Assembly (NCBI GenBank): GCA_002309585.1
Contig: DBXN01000110.1
Coordinates: forward strand, 715 to 10,411
Source of the DNA: Verrucomicrobia bacterium UBA1211
Lineage (GTDB): Bacteria; Verrucomicrobiota; Kiritimatiellia; RFP12; UBA1067
Length of the DNA stretch: 9,697 nucleotides
Direction: 5' to 3'
Shown here: positions 1 through 5,414 of the stretch, piece after piece
How positions within the stretch are numbered: the first letter of the stretch is position 1
Layout of the letters: each line of letters opens with the position of its first letter
Program-made: the position numbers and the translations under genes
Notes under the pieces: model-generated
What the model was told of the DNA's origin: nothing
What the model saw: only the letters and a program-made list of their open reading frames with translations
Database searches by the model: none

Positions 1-458
1 AGCGCGCCCGCGATGACCATGTTCATGGTCCGGCTGTTCCCCACCTCCCCGGCGAGACGCATCGCGTCAATCTGGATCAGATCGGGATATTCGGCCTTCA
101 GCCGTCCCTCCAAGTCCTCGACATCCGGCTGCTGGCCGCTGGAGACGGTGATCGGCGTCACGCTCACCGCGCTCATGAGGACCTTGCCTCCGGCCGCCAG
201 CAGATGGCGCCACCGGAGCGTCTCCAGCCGGTCGAAGGAGACCAGCAGATCGCTCCACCCGTCAGGAATGATCGGAGAGTAGACCTTGTCGCCGAAACGA
301 ACCTGGCTGATCACGCTGCCGCCCCGCTGGGCCATACCGTGAATCTCGCTCTTCTTCACATCGCAGCCGGCCAGCGTCGCCGTCTTGGCCAGCACATCGC
401 TCGTCAGCAAAATCCCCTGTCCGCCGACACCCACCAGTGAAACATTCATCGTCTTCAT
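1..458 (-). CDS. iorB: Indolepyruvate:ferredoxin oxidoreductase, beta subunit (partial, 3' end beyond the window)
   Basis: This is the smaller subunit of the CoA- and ferredoxin-dependent enzyme that oxidatively decarboxylates aryl-pyruvates (indolepyruvate, phenylpyruvate) to aryl-acetyl-CoA. It belongs to the pyruvate/2-oxoacid:ferredoxin oxidoreductase gamma-domain family and is cytoplasmic. Translating the minus strand from the ATG at 458 gives 152 residues, MKTMNVSLVGVGGQGILL onwards. The family signature GVGGQG is at residues 10-15, and the conserved segment EIHGMAQRGGSV is at about 38-49. The frame is open to the window edge, so roughly the last 40 residues are missing compared with the usual length of about 190-200. 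The start is supported by GGGAG seven bases upstream, directly after the iorA stop. The 12-base gap to iorA indicates co-transcription and probably coupled translation. Confidence 0.93.
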   Translation of the reverse strand, partial: MKTMNVSLVGVGGQGILLTSDVLAKTATLAGCDVKKSEIHGMAQRGGSVISQVRFGDKVYSPIIPDGWSDLLVSFDRLETLRWRHLLAAGGKVLMSAVSVTPITVSSGQQPDVEDLEGRLKAEYPDLIQIDAMRLAGEVGNSRTMNMVIAGA

Positions 459-470
459 GCTCAAACTCCC

Positions 471-2246
471 TTACCGGATTTTCGTGATGGCGGAGAACTT
501 GCACACCTGCGGACAGAGCCCGCAACCCGCGCACTGGTCCGGATCGATCATCGACTTGAAGCGTTTGCCGCCGGCAACCGCCTCGCCGCGAACGATCGCG
601 GGGCATCCCAACTTGAAACAGGCGCCGCAGGCCTTGCACGCATCGGCATTCACCGCATACGTTCCCGCGCGCGTCAGCTTCGCGGCGATCCGGCAGGGAC
701 CGCCCGCGATGACCACAGCGGGCTCGTCCGCATCCAACGCCTCCTTGAGGACACGCTCCAACTCCGGCAGATCGTAGGCGGAAACCTTCTCGACCCGCTT
801 GAAGCCCATGCCGCGAGCAACCTCGGCGATATCCGTAACCGGGGCGGGGTCGCCCGTGAGCGTCTTACCCGATCCGGGATTGTCCTGATGGCCCGTCATA
901 CCGGTGATCCGGTTATCGAGCACGACCGTCGTGATCTTCCCGCCGTTGTAGAGCACATTCAGAATGCCGGTCATACCGGAGTGGAAGAAGGTCGAATCGC
1001 CCAGCACCGCGCAAAGACGGCCGCCGAGCCCGGCCTTCTCCATGCCGAAGGCGTTGCCGATGCTGGCGCCCATGCAGATGGTGGTATCCATCGCGTTGAG
1101 GGGCGGAAACGCGCCCAGCGTGTAACAACCGATATCGCCCGTGACCGTCGCGCCCAGTTTGGCGAGTGTGTAGAAGACGCCCCGGTGGCCGCAGCCCGCG
1201 CAAAGGACCGGCGGACGGGTCGGAAGCCCCGCATCGGCGCGGCGGACTTCCGGCGGCTCGCAATCGCCCAGCAACTCCTTGCGGAGCGCCATCAGGCGGG
1301 TGGGGTTCATCTCCAGCATATTCAGCTCGGTCTCGTGGTCGGTCACCGCGATGCCCAGCGCGCGGATCTGCTCCTCCAGGAAGGGATCCAGCTCCTCCAC
1401 CACCAGAAGCCGCTCGACCGACGCGGCGAAGCGTTTGACCAATTCCGCCGGCAAGGGATTGGAAAAGCCCAGCTTCAGCACGCTGAATTCGGGGAAGACC
1501 TCTTTGACATACTGGTAGCTCACGCCGGAGGTCACGATCCCCAGCCGGGTATCGCCCGGCTCGATCCGGTTGAAAGGAGTCTCCTCCGCGAACGCGCGCA
1601 ATTCCGCCGTCCGCTTCTGTGCCTTCAGCCGCTGCCCGCGGGCGAACATCGGGACGGGAATCGTCCAGCTGATATCCTTAACGTAGGGCTTGCGCTCGAC
1701 CTGGCCGGGTCCGAAATCGTCCCCGACATCCACCACGGTCGAGGTATGCGAGGTCCGGGTCGTCAACCGGACGAACGCCGGCGCGTGGTAACGCTCGGAA
1801 ACCTCAAAGGCCGCCTGGACCATGTCGAAAGCCTCTTGGCTGTCGGCCGGCTCGAAGAGGGGCGCACGGGCGAATTTGACGAGGTTACGGTTATCCTGCT
1901 CATTCTGGGAGCTGTGCATCCCGGGGTCATCCGCCGTGACGATCACCATGCCGCCGTTGGTCCCCACGTAGGTGTAGGTCATCAGCGGATCCATCGCGAC
2001 GTTCAGCCCGACGTGCTTCATGGCGGTCAGCGAACGGGCACCGGCGATCGAGGCGCCGACGGCGACCTCCATCGCGACCTTCTCGTTCACGGCCCATTCG
2101 CAGGTGATGGTATCTTTGAACTTCGCCACGTTCTCCAGAATCTCGGTACTCGGCGTACCGGGATACGCGGACGCCACGCGGCATCCCGCCTTGCAGGCCG
2201 CCCACGCGACCGCTTCGTTTGCAGACAGCAACACTTTACGACTCAT
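471..2246 (-). CDS. iorA: Indolepyruvate:ferredoxin oxidoreductase, alpha subunit
   Basis: This is the catalytic, thiamine-diphosphate- and iron-sulfur-containing subunit of indolepyruvate:ferredoxin oxidoreductase (591 residues, normal for IorA). An N-terminal pyrimidine-binding domain contains SAYPGTPSTEILE (residues 27-39). The C-terminal half has CAGCGHRGVFY (349-359), GDIGCYTLG (370-378), and the TPP/Mg motif GDS (416-418) followed by DN (444-445). The tail carries two cluster motifs: C537-x2-C540-x2-C543-x4-C548, and C572-x2-C575-x2-C578-x3-C582, as expected for electron transfer to ferredoxin. I chose the ATG at 2246, which has GAGGAG at 2257-2262. An upstream in-frame TTG at 2264 would place that sequence inside the gene. 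The enzyme works in anaerobic aromatic amino-acid fermentation, or in reverse for aryl-acetate assimilation; direction cannot be read from sequence. It lies 35 bases after purC and 12 before iorB. Confidence 0.96.
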   Translation of the reverse strand: MSRKVLLSANEAVAWAACKAGCRVASAYPGTPSTEILENVAKFKDTITCEWAVNEKVAMEVAVGASIAGARSLTAMKHVGLNVAMDPLMTYTYVGTNGGMVIVTADDPGMHSSQNEQDNRNLVKFARAPLFEPADSQEAFDMVQAAFEVSERYHAPAFVRLTTRTSHTSTVVDVGDDFGPGQVERKPYVKDISWTIPVPMFARGQRLKAQKRTAELRAFAEETPFNRIEPGDTRLGIVTSGVSYQYVKEVFPEFSVLKLGFSNPLPAELVKRFAASVERLLVVEELDPFLEEQIRALGIAVTDHETELNMLEMNPTRLMALRKELLGDCEPPEVRRADAGLPTRPPVLCAGCGHRGVFYTLAKLGATVTGDIGCYTLGAFPPLNAMDTTICMGASIGNAFGMEKAGLGGRLCAVLGDSTFFHSGMTGILNVLYNGGKITTVVLDNRITGMTGHQDNPGSGKTLTGDPAPVTDIAEVARGMGFKRVEKVSAYDLPELERVLKEALDADEPAVVIAGGPCRIAAKLTRAGTYAVNADACKACGACFKLGCPAIVRGEAVAGGKRFKSMIDPDQCAGCGLCPQVCKFSAITKIR

Positions 2247-2281
2247 CTCTGATTGTCTCCTCAAAAAACGTTCGTTTCCAT

Positions 2282-3187
2282 TTATGCCAGTTTCTGATGC
2301 GTCAGGGTCTGGTACGCCTCAAGATACTTCTCGCGGGTCTTGGCGACAACGTCATCCGGCAGGACCGGCGCGGGCGGCTGATGGTTGAACGCCACGCTGT
2401 CGAGCCAGTCCCGCACGAATTGCTTGTCGAGGCTGGGGGGATTGCTCCCCACCTTGTAGAGGGCCTGGGGCCAGAACCGGCTGGAATCGGGAGTCAGAAC
2501 CTCATCCGAAAGGACCAGGCTCCCGTCGGTATCCCGGCCAAACTCGAATTTGGTGTCGGCGATGATCACACCGTTTTCCGCCGCGTAATCCGCCGCGACC
2601 TTATAGCAACCGACCGACGCGCGTTCCAGCGCGCCCGCCAATTCCGCGCCCAACGCCGCCTCCAGCTCCTGCGGCGTCACGGGCATATCGTGGTCACCCA
2701 GCTCCGCCTTGGTGCTCGGTGTGAAGAGGACCCGATCCAGCTTGGAACCGTTCTGATACCCCTCCCGGAGCGGCTGTCCGTTGACCGTCCGGCTCTTCTG
2801 ATACTCCTTCCAGCCCGAACCGGTCAGATAGCCGCGCACGATACATTCGAAGGGGATGATCTTGACCTTCTTCACCAGCATCGAACGGCCGCGGAGATCC
2901 TCCTTCACGCATTGCAGACACGCTGGATACGCTTCGACATCCGCCGTGATCAGATGGTTAGGGATATCCTTGAACAGGCTGAACCAAAAGACGCTCAATC
3001 CGTTCAAAACCTTTCCCTTGTCCGGAATCCCATTCGGCATAATCACATCAAACGCACTGATCCGGTCCGTCGCGACCAGCAACAGCGTATCGCCCAAATC
3101 GTAAAGATCGCGGACCTTCCCGCTGTGTGGCGGGGGCAAACCCGGAATCGACGTCTCAATCAAAGCATGGTTCTTATCGTATCTCAT
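2282..3187 (-). CDS. purC: Phosphoribosylaminoimidazole-succinocarboxamide synthase (SAICAR synthetase)
   Basis: This enzyme of de novo purine synthesis joins CAIR and aspartate, using ATP, to give SAICAR. The 301-residue protein shows the family motifs in order: SGKVRDLY (22-29), DRISAFD (41-47), ECIVRGYLTGSGWKEYQ (114-130), FTPSTKAELGDHD (155-167), DTKFEFG (211-217) and DEVLTPDSSRFW (228-239). The length matches the longer, yeast Ade1-like form rather than the roughly 240-residue form of E. coli or Bacillus. The ATG at 3187 is preferred because family proteins start shortly before the SGKVRDLY strand and because GAGGAG lies at 3200-3205. That 12-base spacing is rather long. The open frame extends to 3253, but this would place the promoter -10 element inside the coding sequence. 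It appears to be the first gene of a purC-iorA-iorB unit. No other purine gene is visible nearby. Confidence 0.96.
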   Translation of the reverse strand: MRYDKNHALIETSIPGLPPPHSGKVRDLYDLGDTLLLVATDRISAFDVIMPNGIPDKGKVLNGLSVFWFSLFKDIPNHLITADVEAYPACLQCVKEDLRGRSMLVKKVKIIPFECIVRGYLTGSGWKEYQKSRTVNGQPLREGYQNGSKLDRVLFTPSTKAELGDHDMPVTPQELEAALGAELAGALERASVGCYKVAADYAAENGVIIADTKFEFGRDTDGSLVLSDEVLTPDSSRFWPQALYKVGSNPPSLDKQFVRDWLDSVAFNHQPPAPVLPDDVVAKTREKYLEAYQTLTHQKLA

Positions 3188-3199
3188 GGCAGGACAAAA

Positions 3200-3205
3200 C
3201 TCCTC
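3200..3205 (-). promoter_or_regulatory. Ribosome binding site of purC
   Basis: GAGGAG on the minus strand lies 12 bases before the ATG at 3187. The spacing is longer than typical, but no better start in the same frame lies closer. It supports the 301-residue protein over the longer open frame. Confidence 0.55.
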
Positions 3206-3223
3206 TGTTCGTAATGGCAAGAC

Positions 3224-3253
3224 AGTATACACGAATCGGGCGGAAAAAAACAA
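3224..3253 (-). promoter_or_regulatory. Candidate promoter of the purC-iorA-iorB unit
   Basis: On the minus strand, TATACT at 3224-3229 matches five of six bases of a sigma-70 type -10 element. A weak -35 candidate, TTGTTT (3248-3253), lies 18 bases upstream within a T-rich run. Transcription would start near 3217, giving a leader of about 30 bases that contains the GAGGAG ribosome site. The -10 is convincing; the -35 matches only three of six bases. The housekeeping sigma consensus for this organism is assumed, not known. Confidence 0.5.
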
Positions 3254-3278
3254 AACTTAATCGACTTCCGAAAACCGT

Positions 3279-3407
3279 TGAGGGTTGAGGGCAAAATACG
3301 GTTAAAAGATTAAAGGGTTAAAAGTTTAAAAGATTATGGGGAATGGGGAACGGAGCGTTTACGTTCGACACGCGGACGTCATTCGTTAAACGGTGAGGGT
3401 TGAGGGC
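3279..3407. repeat. Pair of identical 14-base G-rich direct repeats
   Basis: TGAGGGTTGAGGGC occurs at 3279-3292 and again at 3394-3407, 115 bases apart. Both copies follow similar bases (AAACCGT before the first, AAACGG before the second), so the similarity extends a little further. Each copy is itself a near-tandem of the seven-base unit TGAGGGT. Nothing here indicates a coding role. Confidence 0.7.
3301..3336. repeat. A/T-rich imperfect tandem repeat
   Basis: The words GTTAAAAG (3301-3308 and 3317-3324) and TTTAAAAG (3325-3332) recur, two of them continuing into ATTA, giving an imperfect repeat with spacings of 8 and 16 bases. It stands out as low-complexity A/T sequence in a GC-rich neighbourhood and lies upstream of the purC promoter on the minus strand. 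Confidence 0.6.
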
Positions 3408-3419
3408 GTGAGCCCGTTT
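3356..3419. repeat. Overlapping inverted repeats that could form alternative hairpins
   Basis: CGTTTA (3356-3361) is the exact reverse complement of TAAACG (3387-3392). The overlapping AAACGG (3388-3393) is in turn the reverse complement of CCGTTT (3414-3419). The middle segment can therefore pair with either flank but not both. A smaller stem, GGGC (3404-3407) with GCCC (3412-3415), lies inside the second. The stems are only 4-6 bp, so chance is possible. On the minus strand this lies just after the membrane-protein gene and upstream of purC. Confidence 0.35.
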
Positions 3420-3437
3420 CCCATTTTCCATTCGCTT

Positions 3438-4172
3438 TTATTTCAACCAATAACGGAAAGTCCAGCAAAGCAGCGTCCCGATGATACTCCCCCAGAAGGC
3501 GGGGATGATCACCAGCAACACCGGCAACCGGAAAAGGCTGACGCGGCGGGTGAGCCAGGCGACGGTCGGGACAAGGACGGCGGCAGCGATCACGCAGAGA
3601 TCGGCGAGCGTTTGGGGATATTCGTCCCAGAGGTTGGTAAGCATCACCCACAACGTCGCGAAGGTGACGGCGGCCAGTATCCACCGGGCGACCGGGCGGA
3701 TCGGGCGGTCCAGCGGCGAGAGGACCTGCTGGATGCCCAGTACCCAGGTGCCGAGGGCATACCCCCACCAGAAAACCCAATGGCCGAGACGGTCATCGAA
3801 ATAGACGATCGTCGTGCGAAGGGTGGCGGACATCGCGTCCGGCGCCGCATACGCCCCCTGAATGCGGTTCATCGGATCATGCATCCCCATCCCGCAGGCG
3901 ATAAAGTAGATCGAGAGAACCGCCAACGCCATGCAGAGGGGGGAGGGCCGGCCGCGGCCGAGCGCCCGCACCAGCTGCCAGAAACAGAGGGAGATCGCGG
4001 GAGCGAACAGAAACATCGACATCGCCTCACGGTACCGGAGGATGTCCCCGAAGGTTCCCATCTGCCAGCCGGTCGGATGCATCCGGCTATAACCCGCCAC
4101 CAAGGCGACCCCGGCCAGCGCCACGAGCCAAACAATCAGGGCACGGAGCGTCCGTGCATCCGACCAATCCAT
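3438..4172 (-). CDS. Membrane protein of unknown function with about seven transmembrane segments
   Basis: I do not recognise a family. The 244-residue product is strongly hydrophobic. Likely membrane segments are at about 10-28, 50-71, 78-97, 128-152, 161-181, 190-207 and 213-238, with basic loops such as VRALGRGR and LTRR between some of them. Polar residues that look functional sit at membrane edges: MHDP (His98-Asp99) after the third segment, FDDRLGHW (Asp126, Asp127, His131) entering the fourth, and NLWDE (Asn180, Asp183, Glu184) after the fifth. These could bind a metal or substrate, but that is speculation. I chose the ATG at 4172, 19 bases after the stop of the Gfo/Idh gene; there is no good Shine-Dalgarno, so translational coupling is likely. 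An upstream GTG at 4202 is in frame but has its ribosome site almost touching it. It probably acts with the Gfo/Idh protein. Confidence 0.75.
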   Translation of the reverse strand: MDWSDARTLRALIVWLVALAGVALVAGYSRMHPTGWQMGTFGDILRYREAMSMFLFAPAISLCFWQLVRALGRGRPSPLCMALAVLSIYFIACGMGMHDPMNRIQGAYAAPDAMSATLRTTIVYFDDRLGHWVFWWGYALGTWVLGIQQVLSPLDRPIRPVARWILAAVTFATLWVMLTNLWDEYPQTLADLCVIAAAVLVPTVAWLTRRVSLFRLPVLLVIIPAFWGSIIGTLLCWTFRYWLK

Positions 4173-4191
4173 CGAAACAGCGTCATCACGG

Positions 4192-5256
4192 TCAGGCAAA
4201 GGCACTCTCCTTCTTGATGAGTGTGAGAATCCGGAGGGTCTCGATCGCGCTCTCCAGCGGAATCGGATAGGGCTTGTTCTCACGGATCGCATTGAAGACC
4301 TGTTCCCAGATCAGGGAAAGCCCGGCCTCAGCGGCAGGCTGGGCGGGAATCTGTTTTTCGATCCACGCCAGCGATTCGGGGGTCTCGCAACTTTCCAGCG
4401 GAGGAGTCCGCACACTCGACCGGCGACGCATCAGCGGCACCTCGGGATCCAGATAACGGATCGAAGCCGTCTCGGCATCGGCATCGATGCGAAACGCCCC
4501 CCGCGTCCCGGAAACCACGAACAGCGGATCACGGCTGATCCGGCCGCCCGAAATCTCCAGATCCACCGTCAAGCCCGCGAGATTCCGCATCACGATCCGG
4601 ACGTAATCCTCGGCGTCACCGACGGAGGCGATCCGTTTGAAATCCGAGAAGACCCTGCTGGGCGGCGTCTTCATCAACTCCAACGCCTGGCCGAGAAACG
4701 CCGGGCCCCACATTAAGGCCGCGCCGCCGGCGCAACGTTTCACCGTCTGCCAATCATCCCGGCGGGAGAAGACCCCGCGCCGGATCTTGATGTCGTACAC
4801 CTCTCCCAGCAACCCCGACTCGATCACCTCCTTGGTCTTGATGAAAGCCGGCTCATACCGGTAGTTATGGCGGACAAGCAGCTTGTTCCCGACCCGGACC
4901 GCAGCCGCCTGAACCATCCGCGCCTCCTCGTAATCGCGGCAGAAGGGCTGCTCCATATTCACCCATTTGCCCGCCTTGAGCGCTTGGATCGCCTGCTGGC
5001 CATGTTCATCGGAACGGGTGGCAACATCGACCAGCTCGACATCGGGATCCAGCAGAAGATCCTCGAACCTCCGGTAGGCCCGGCATTCGGGCAGTTGCGA
5101 CAAAACGAGATCCCTGCGGTCCTTCAGGGGATCACAGACCGCCGTAATCTTAAACAATTCAGGATAACGCAGCAATTCAGGGACGTGCATCTCTAAGCCG
5201 GCACGGCCCAAACCAACCAATCCGACACGGATCGGGGGGCGAGTTGTTGAAATCAT
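4192..5256 (-). CDS. Gfo/Idh/MocA-family protein with altered active site
   Basis: The family comprises NAD(P)-dependent sugar, inositol and related dehydrogenases with an N-terminal Rossmann fold and a C-terminal alpha/beta domain. The 354-residue protein has the expected length. It shows VGLVGLGRAG (11-20, dinucleotide-binding loop), CDP at the end of the second strand (41-43), and RSDEHGQQAIQALKAGKWV (81-99), typical of the family. The catalytic positions differ. The usual EKP motif reads EQP (102-104), removing the lysine. The segment normally carrying D-x-G-x-H-x-x-D reads LMWGPAFLGQ (181-190), with W, F and Q at the D, H and D positions. It may bind a nucleotide without acting as a dehydrogenase, or use other chemistry. 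The ATG at 5256 has GGGAGG five bases upstream. A GTG at 5292 is an alternative start with its own GGAAGGA. It is divergent from the alpha-galactosidase and precedes a membrane protein. Confidence 0.9.
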   Translation of the reverse strand: MISTTRPPIRVGLVGLGRAGLEMHVPELLRYPELFKITAVCDPLKDRRDLVLSQLPECRAYRRFEDLLLDPDVELVDVATRSDEHGQQAIQALKAGKWVNMEQPFCRDYEEARMVQAAAVRVGNKLLVRHNYRYEPAFIKTKEVIESGLLGEVYDIKIRRGVFSRRDDWQTVKRCAGGAALMWGPAFLGQALELMKTPPSRVFSDFKRIASVGDAEDYVRIVMRNLAGLTVDLEISGGRISRDPLFVVSGTRGAFRIDADAETASIRYLDPEVPLMRRRSSVRTPPLESCETPESLAWIEKQIPAQPAAEAGLSLIWEQVFNAIRENKPYPIPLESAIETLRILTLIKKESAFA

Positions 5257-5260
5257 CTTC

Positions 5261-5267
5261 TCCTCCC
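5261..5267 (-). promoter_or_regulatory. Ribosome binding site deciding the Gfo/Idh start
   Basis: GGGAGGA on the minus strand lies four bases before the ATG at 5256. It is a near-perfect anti-16S match and favours the 354-residue form. A competing site, GGAAGGA, lies seven bases before an in-frame GTG at 5292, inside the loop of the inverted repeat at 5292-5313. A form longer by 12 residues cannot be excluded. Confidence 0.7.
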
Positions 5268-5291
5268 ACGTTTTCTGAGGTGAAATCTTCA

Positions 5292-5313
5292 CTCAACCGT
5301 CCTTCCGGTTGAG
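5292..5313. promoter_or_regulatory. Perfect inverted repeat, candidate operator in the divergent promoter region
   Basis: CTCAACCG (5292-5299) and CGGTTGAG (5306-5313) are exact reverse complements separated by six bases. The element overlaps the end of the proposed -10 and the start point of the Gfo/Idh promoter, the usual place for a repressor site. Read as minus-strand RNA, it would form an 8-bp hairpin whose loop contains the Shine-Dalgarno-like GAAGGA, so an RNA role is a second possibility. No regulator gene is present in the window to assign to it. Confidence 0.55.
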
Positions 5314-5339
5314 AATACGCCATACACCATTTCTGTCCA
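5312..5339 (-). promoter_or_regulatory. Candidate promoter of the Gfo/Idh-membrane protein unit
   Basis: On the minus strand, TGGACA (5334-5339) matches five of six bases of a -35 element. TATTCT (5312-5317) matches four of six of a -10, with a 16-base spacer. Transcription would start near 5305, inside the inverted repeat at 5292-5313, giving a leader of about 50 bases before the ATG at 5256. The assignment rests on consensus matching only. Confidence 0.45.
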
Positions 5340-5352
5340 TTAAAATAGCATC

Positions 5353-5381
5353 TTTACCTTTTGCAGTCAATATGCGATACT
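5353..5381 (+). promoter_or_regulatory. Candidate promoter of the alpha-galactosidase-mutL-recQ unit
   Basis: TTTACC (5353-5358) and GATACT (5376-5381) each match four of six consensus bases and are separated by the ideal 17 bases, within locally A/T-rich sequence. Transcription would start near 5388, leaving a leader of about 27 bases that contains AAAGG before the ATG at 5415. No other obvious promoter precedes mutL or recQ, since the gaps there are 0-2 bases. Promoters inside the galactosidase coding sequence cannot be excluded. Confidence 0.45.
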
Positions 5382-5414
5382 GTGAAAAGTCATACCAAAA
5401 GAAAGGTTTTCCAG

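Larger units (their letters stand above)
3188..3437. other. Non-coding spacer between purC and the membrane protein gene
   Basis: This stretch of about 250 bases has no convincing gene on either strand. It holds the purC leader and promoter (near 3187-3253), an A/T-rich repeat cluster (3301-3336), G-rich words such as two adjacent GGGGAA copies near 3339-3350, two copies of a 14-base G-rich repeat, and overlapping inverted repeats (3356-3419). The base composition differs clearly from the GC-rich genes around it. A terminator for the upstream membrane-protein gene is expected here, but no stem followed by a clean T-run is visible. Confidence 0.7.

Noticed and set aside
888..2252. A 454-codon open frame on the plus strand, opposite iorA
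   Set aside because: The product has the Arg/His/Gly-rich composition of a shadow frame and no domain, while the other strand encodes an intact IorA.
2263..2277. Possible intrinsic terminator between purC and iorA (minus strand AAACG-AA-CGTTT followed by T residues)
   Set aside because: The loop would have only two bases and the stem is A/T-rich and short, so the hairpin is not stable. The T-run is simply next to the iorA ribosome site. Read-through from purC to iorA is more likely.
2219..3214. A 331-codon plus-strand open frame opposite purC
   Set aside because: Antisense to a complete SAICAR synthetase. The composition is that of a complement frame and no ribosome site or motif supports it.
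3188..3437. A tRNA, small RNA gene or CRISPR array in the non-coding spacer
   Set aside because: No cloverleaf arms, no T-loop GGTTCGA-type motif and no regularly spaced repeats with unique spacers are present; the repeats are too short and irregular.
5361..5414. Upstream in-frame ATG at 5361 as the alpha-galactosidase start
   Set aside because: It lacks a ribosome site, would place the proposed -10 within the coding region, and would put 18 polar, basic residues ahead of a well-formed signal peptide beginning at 5415.
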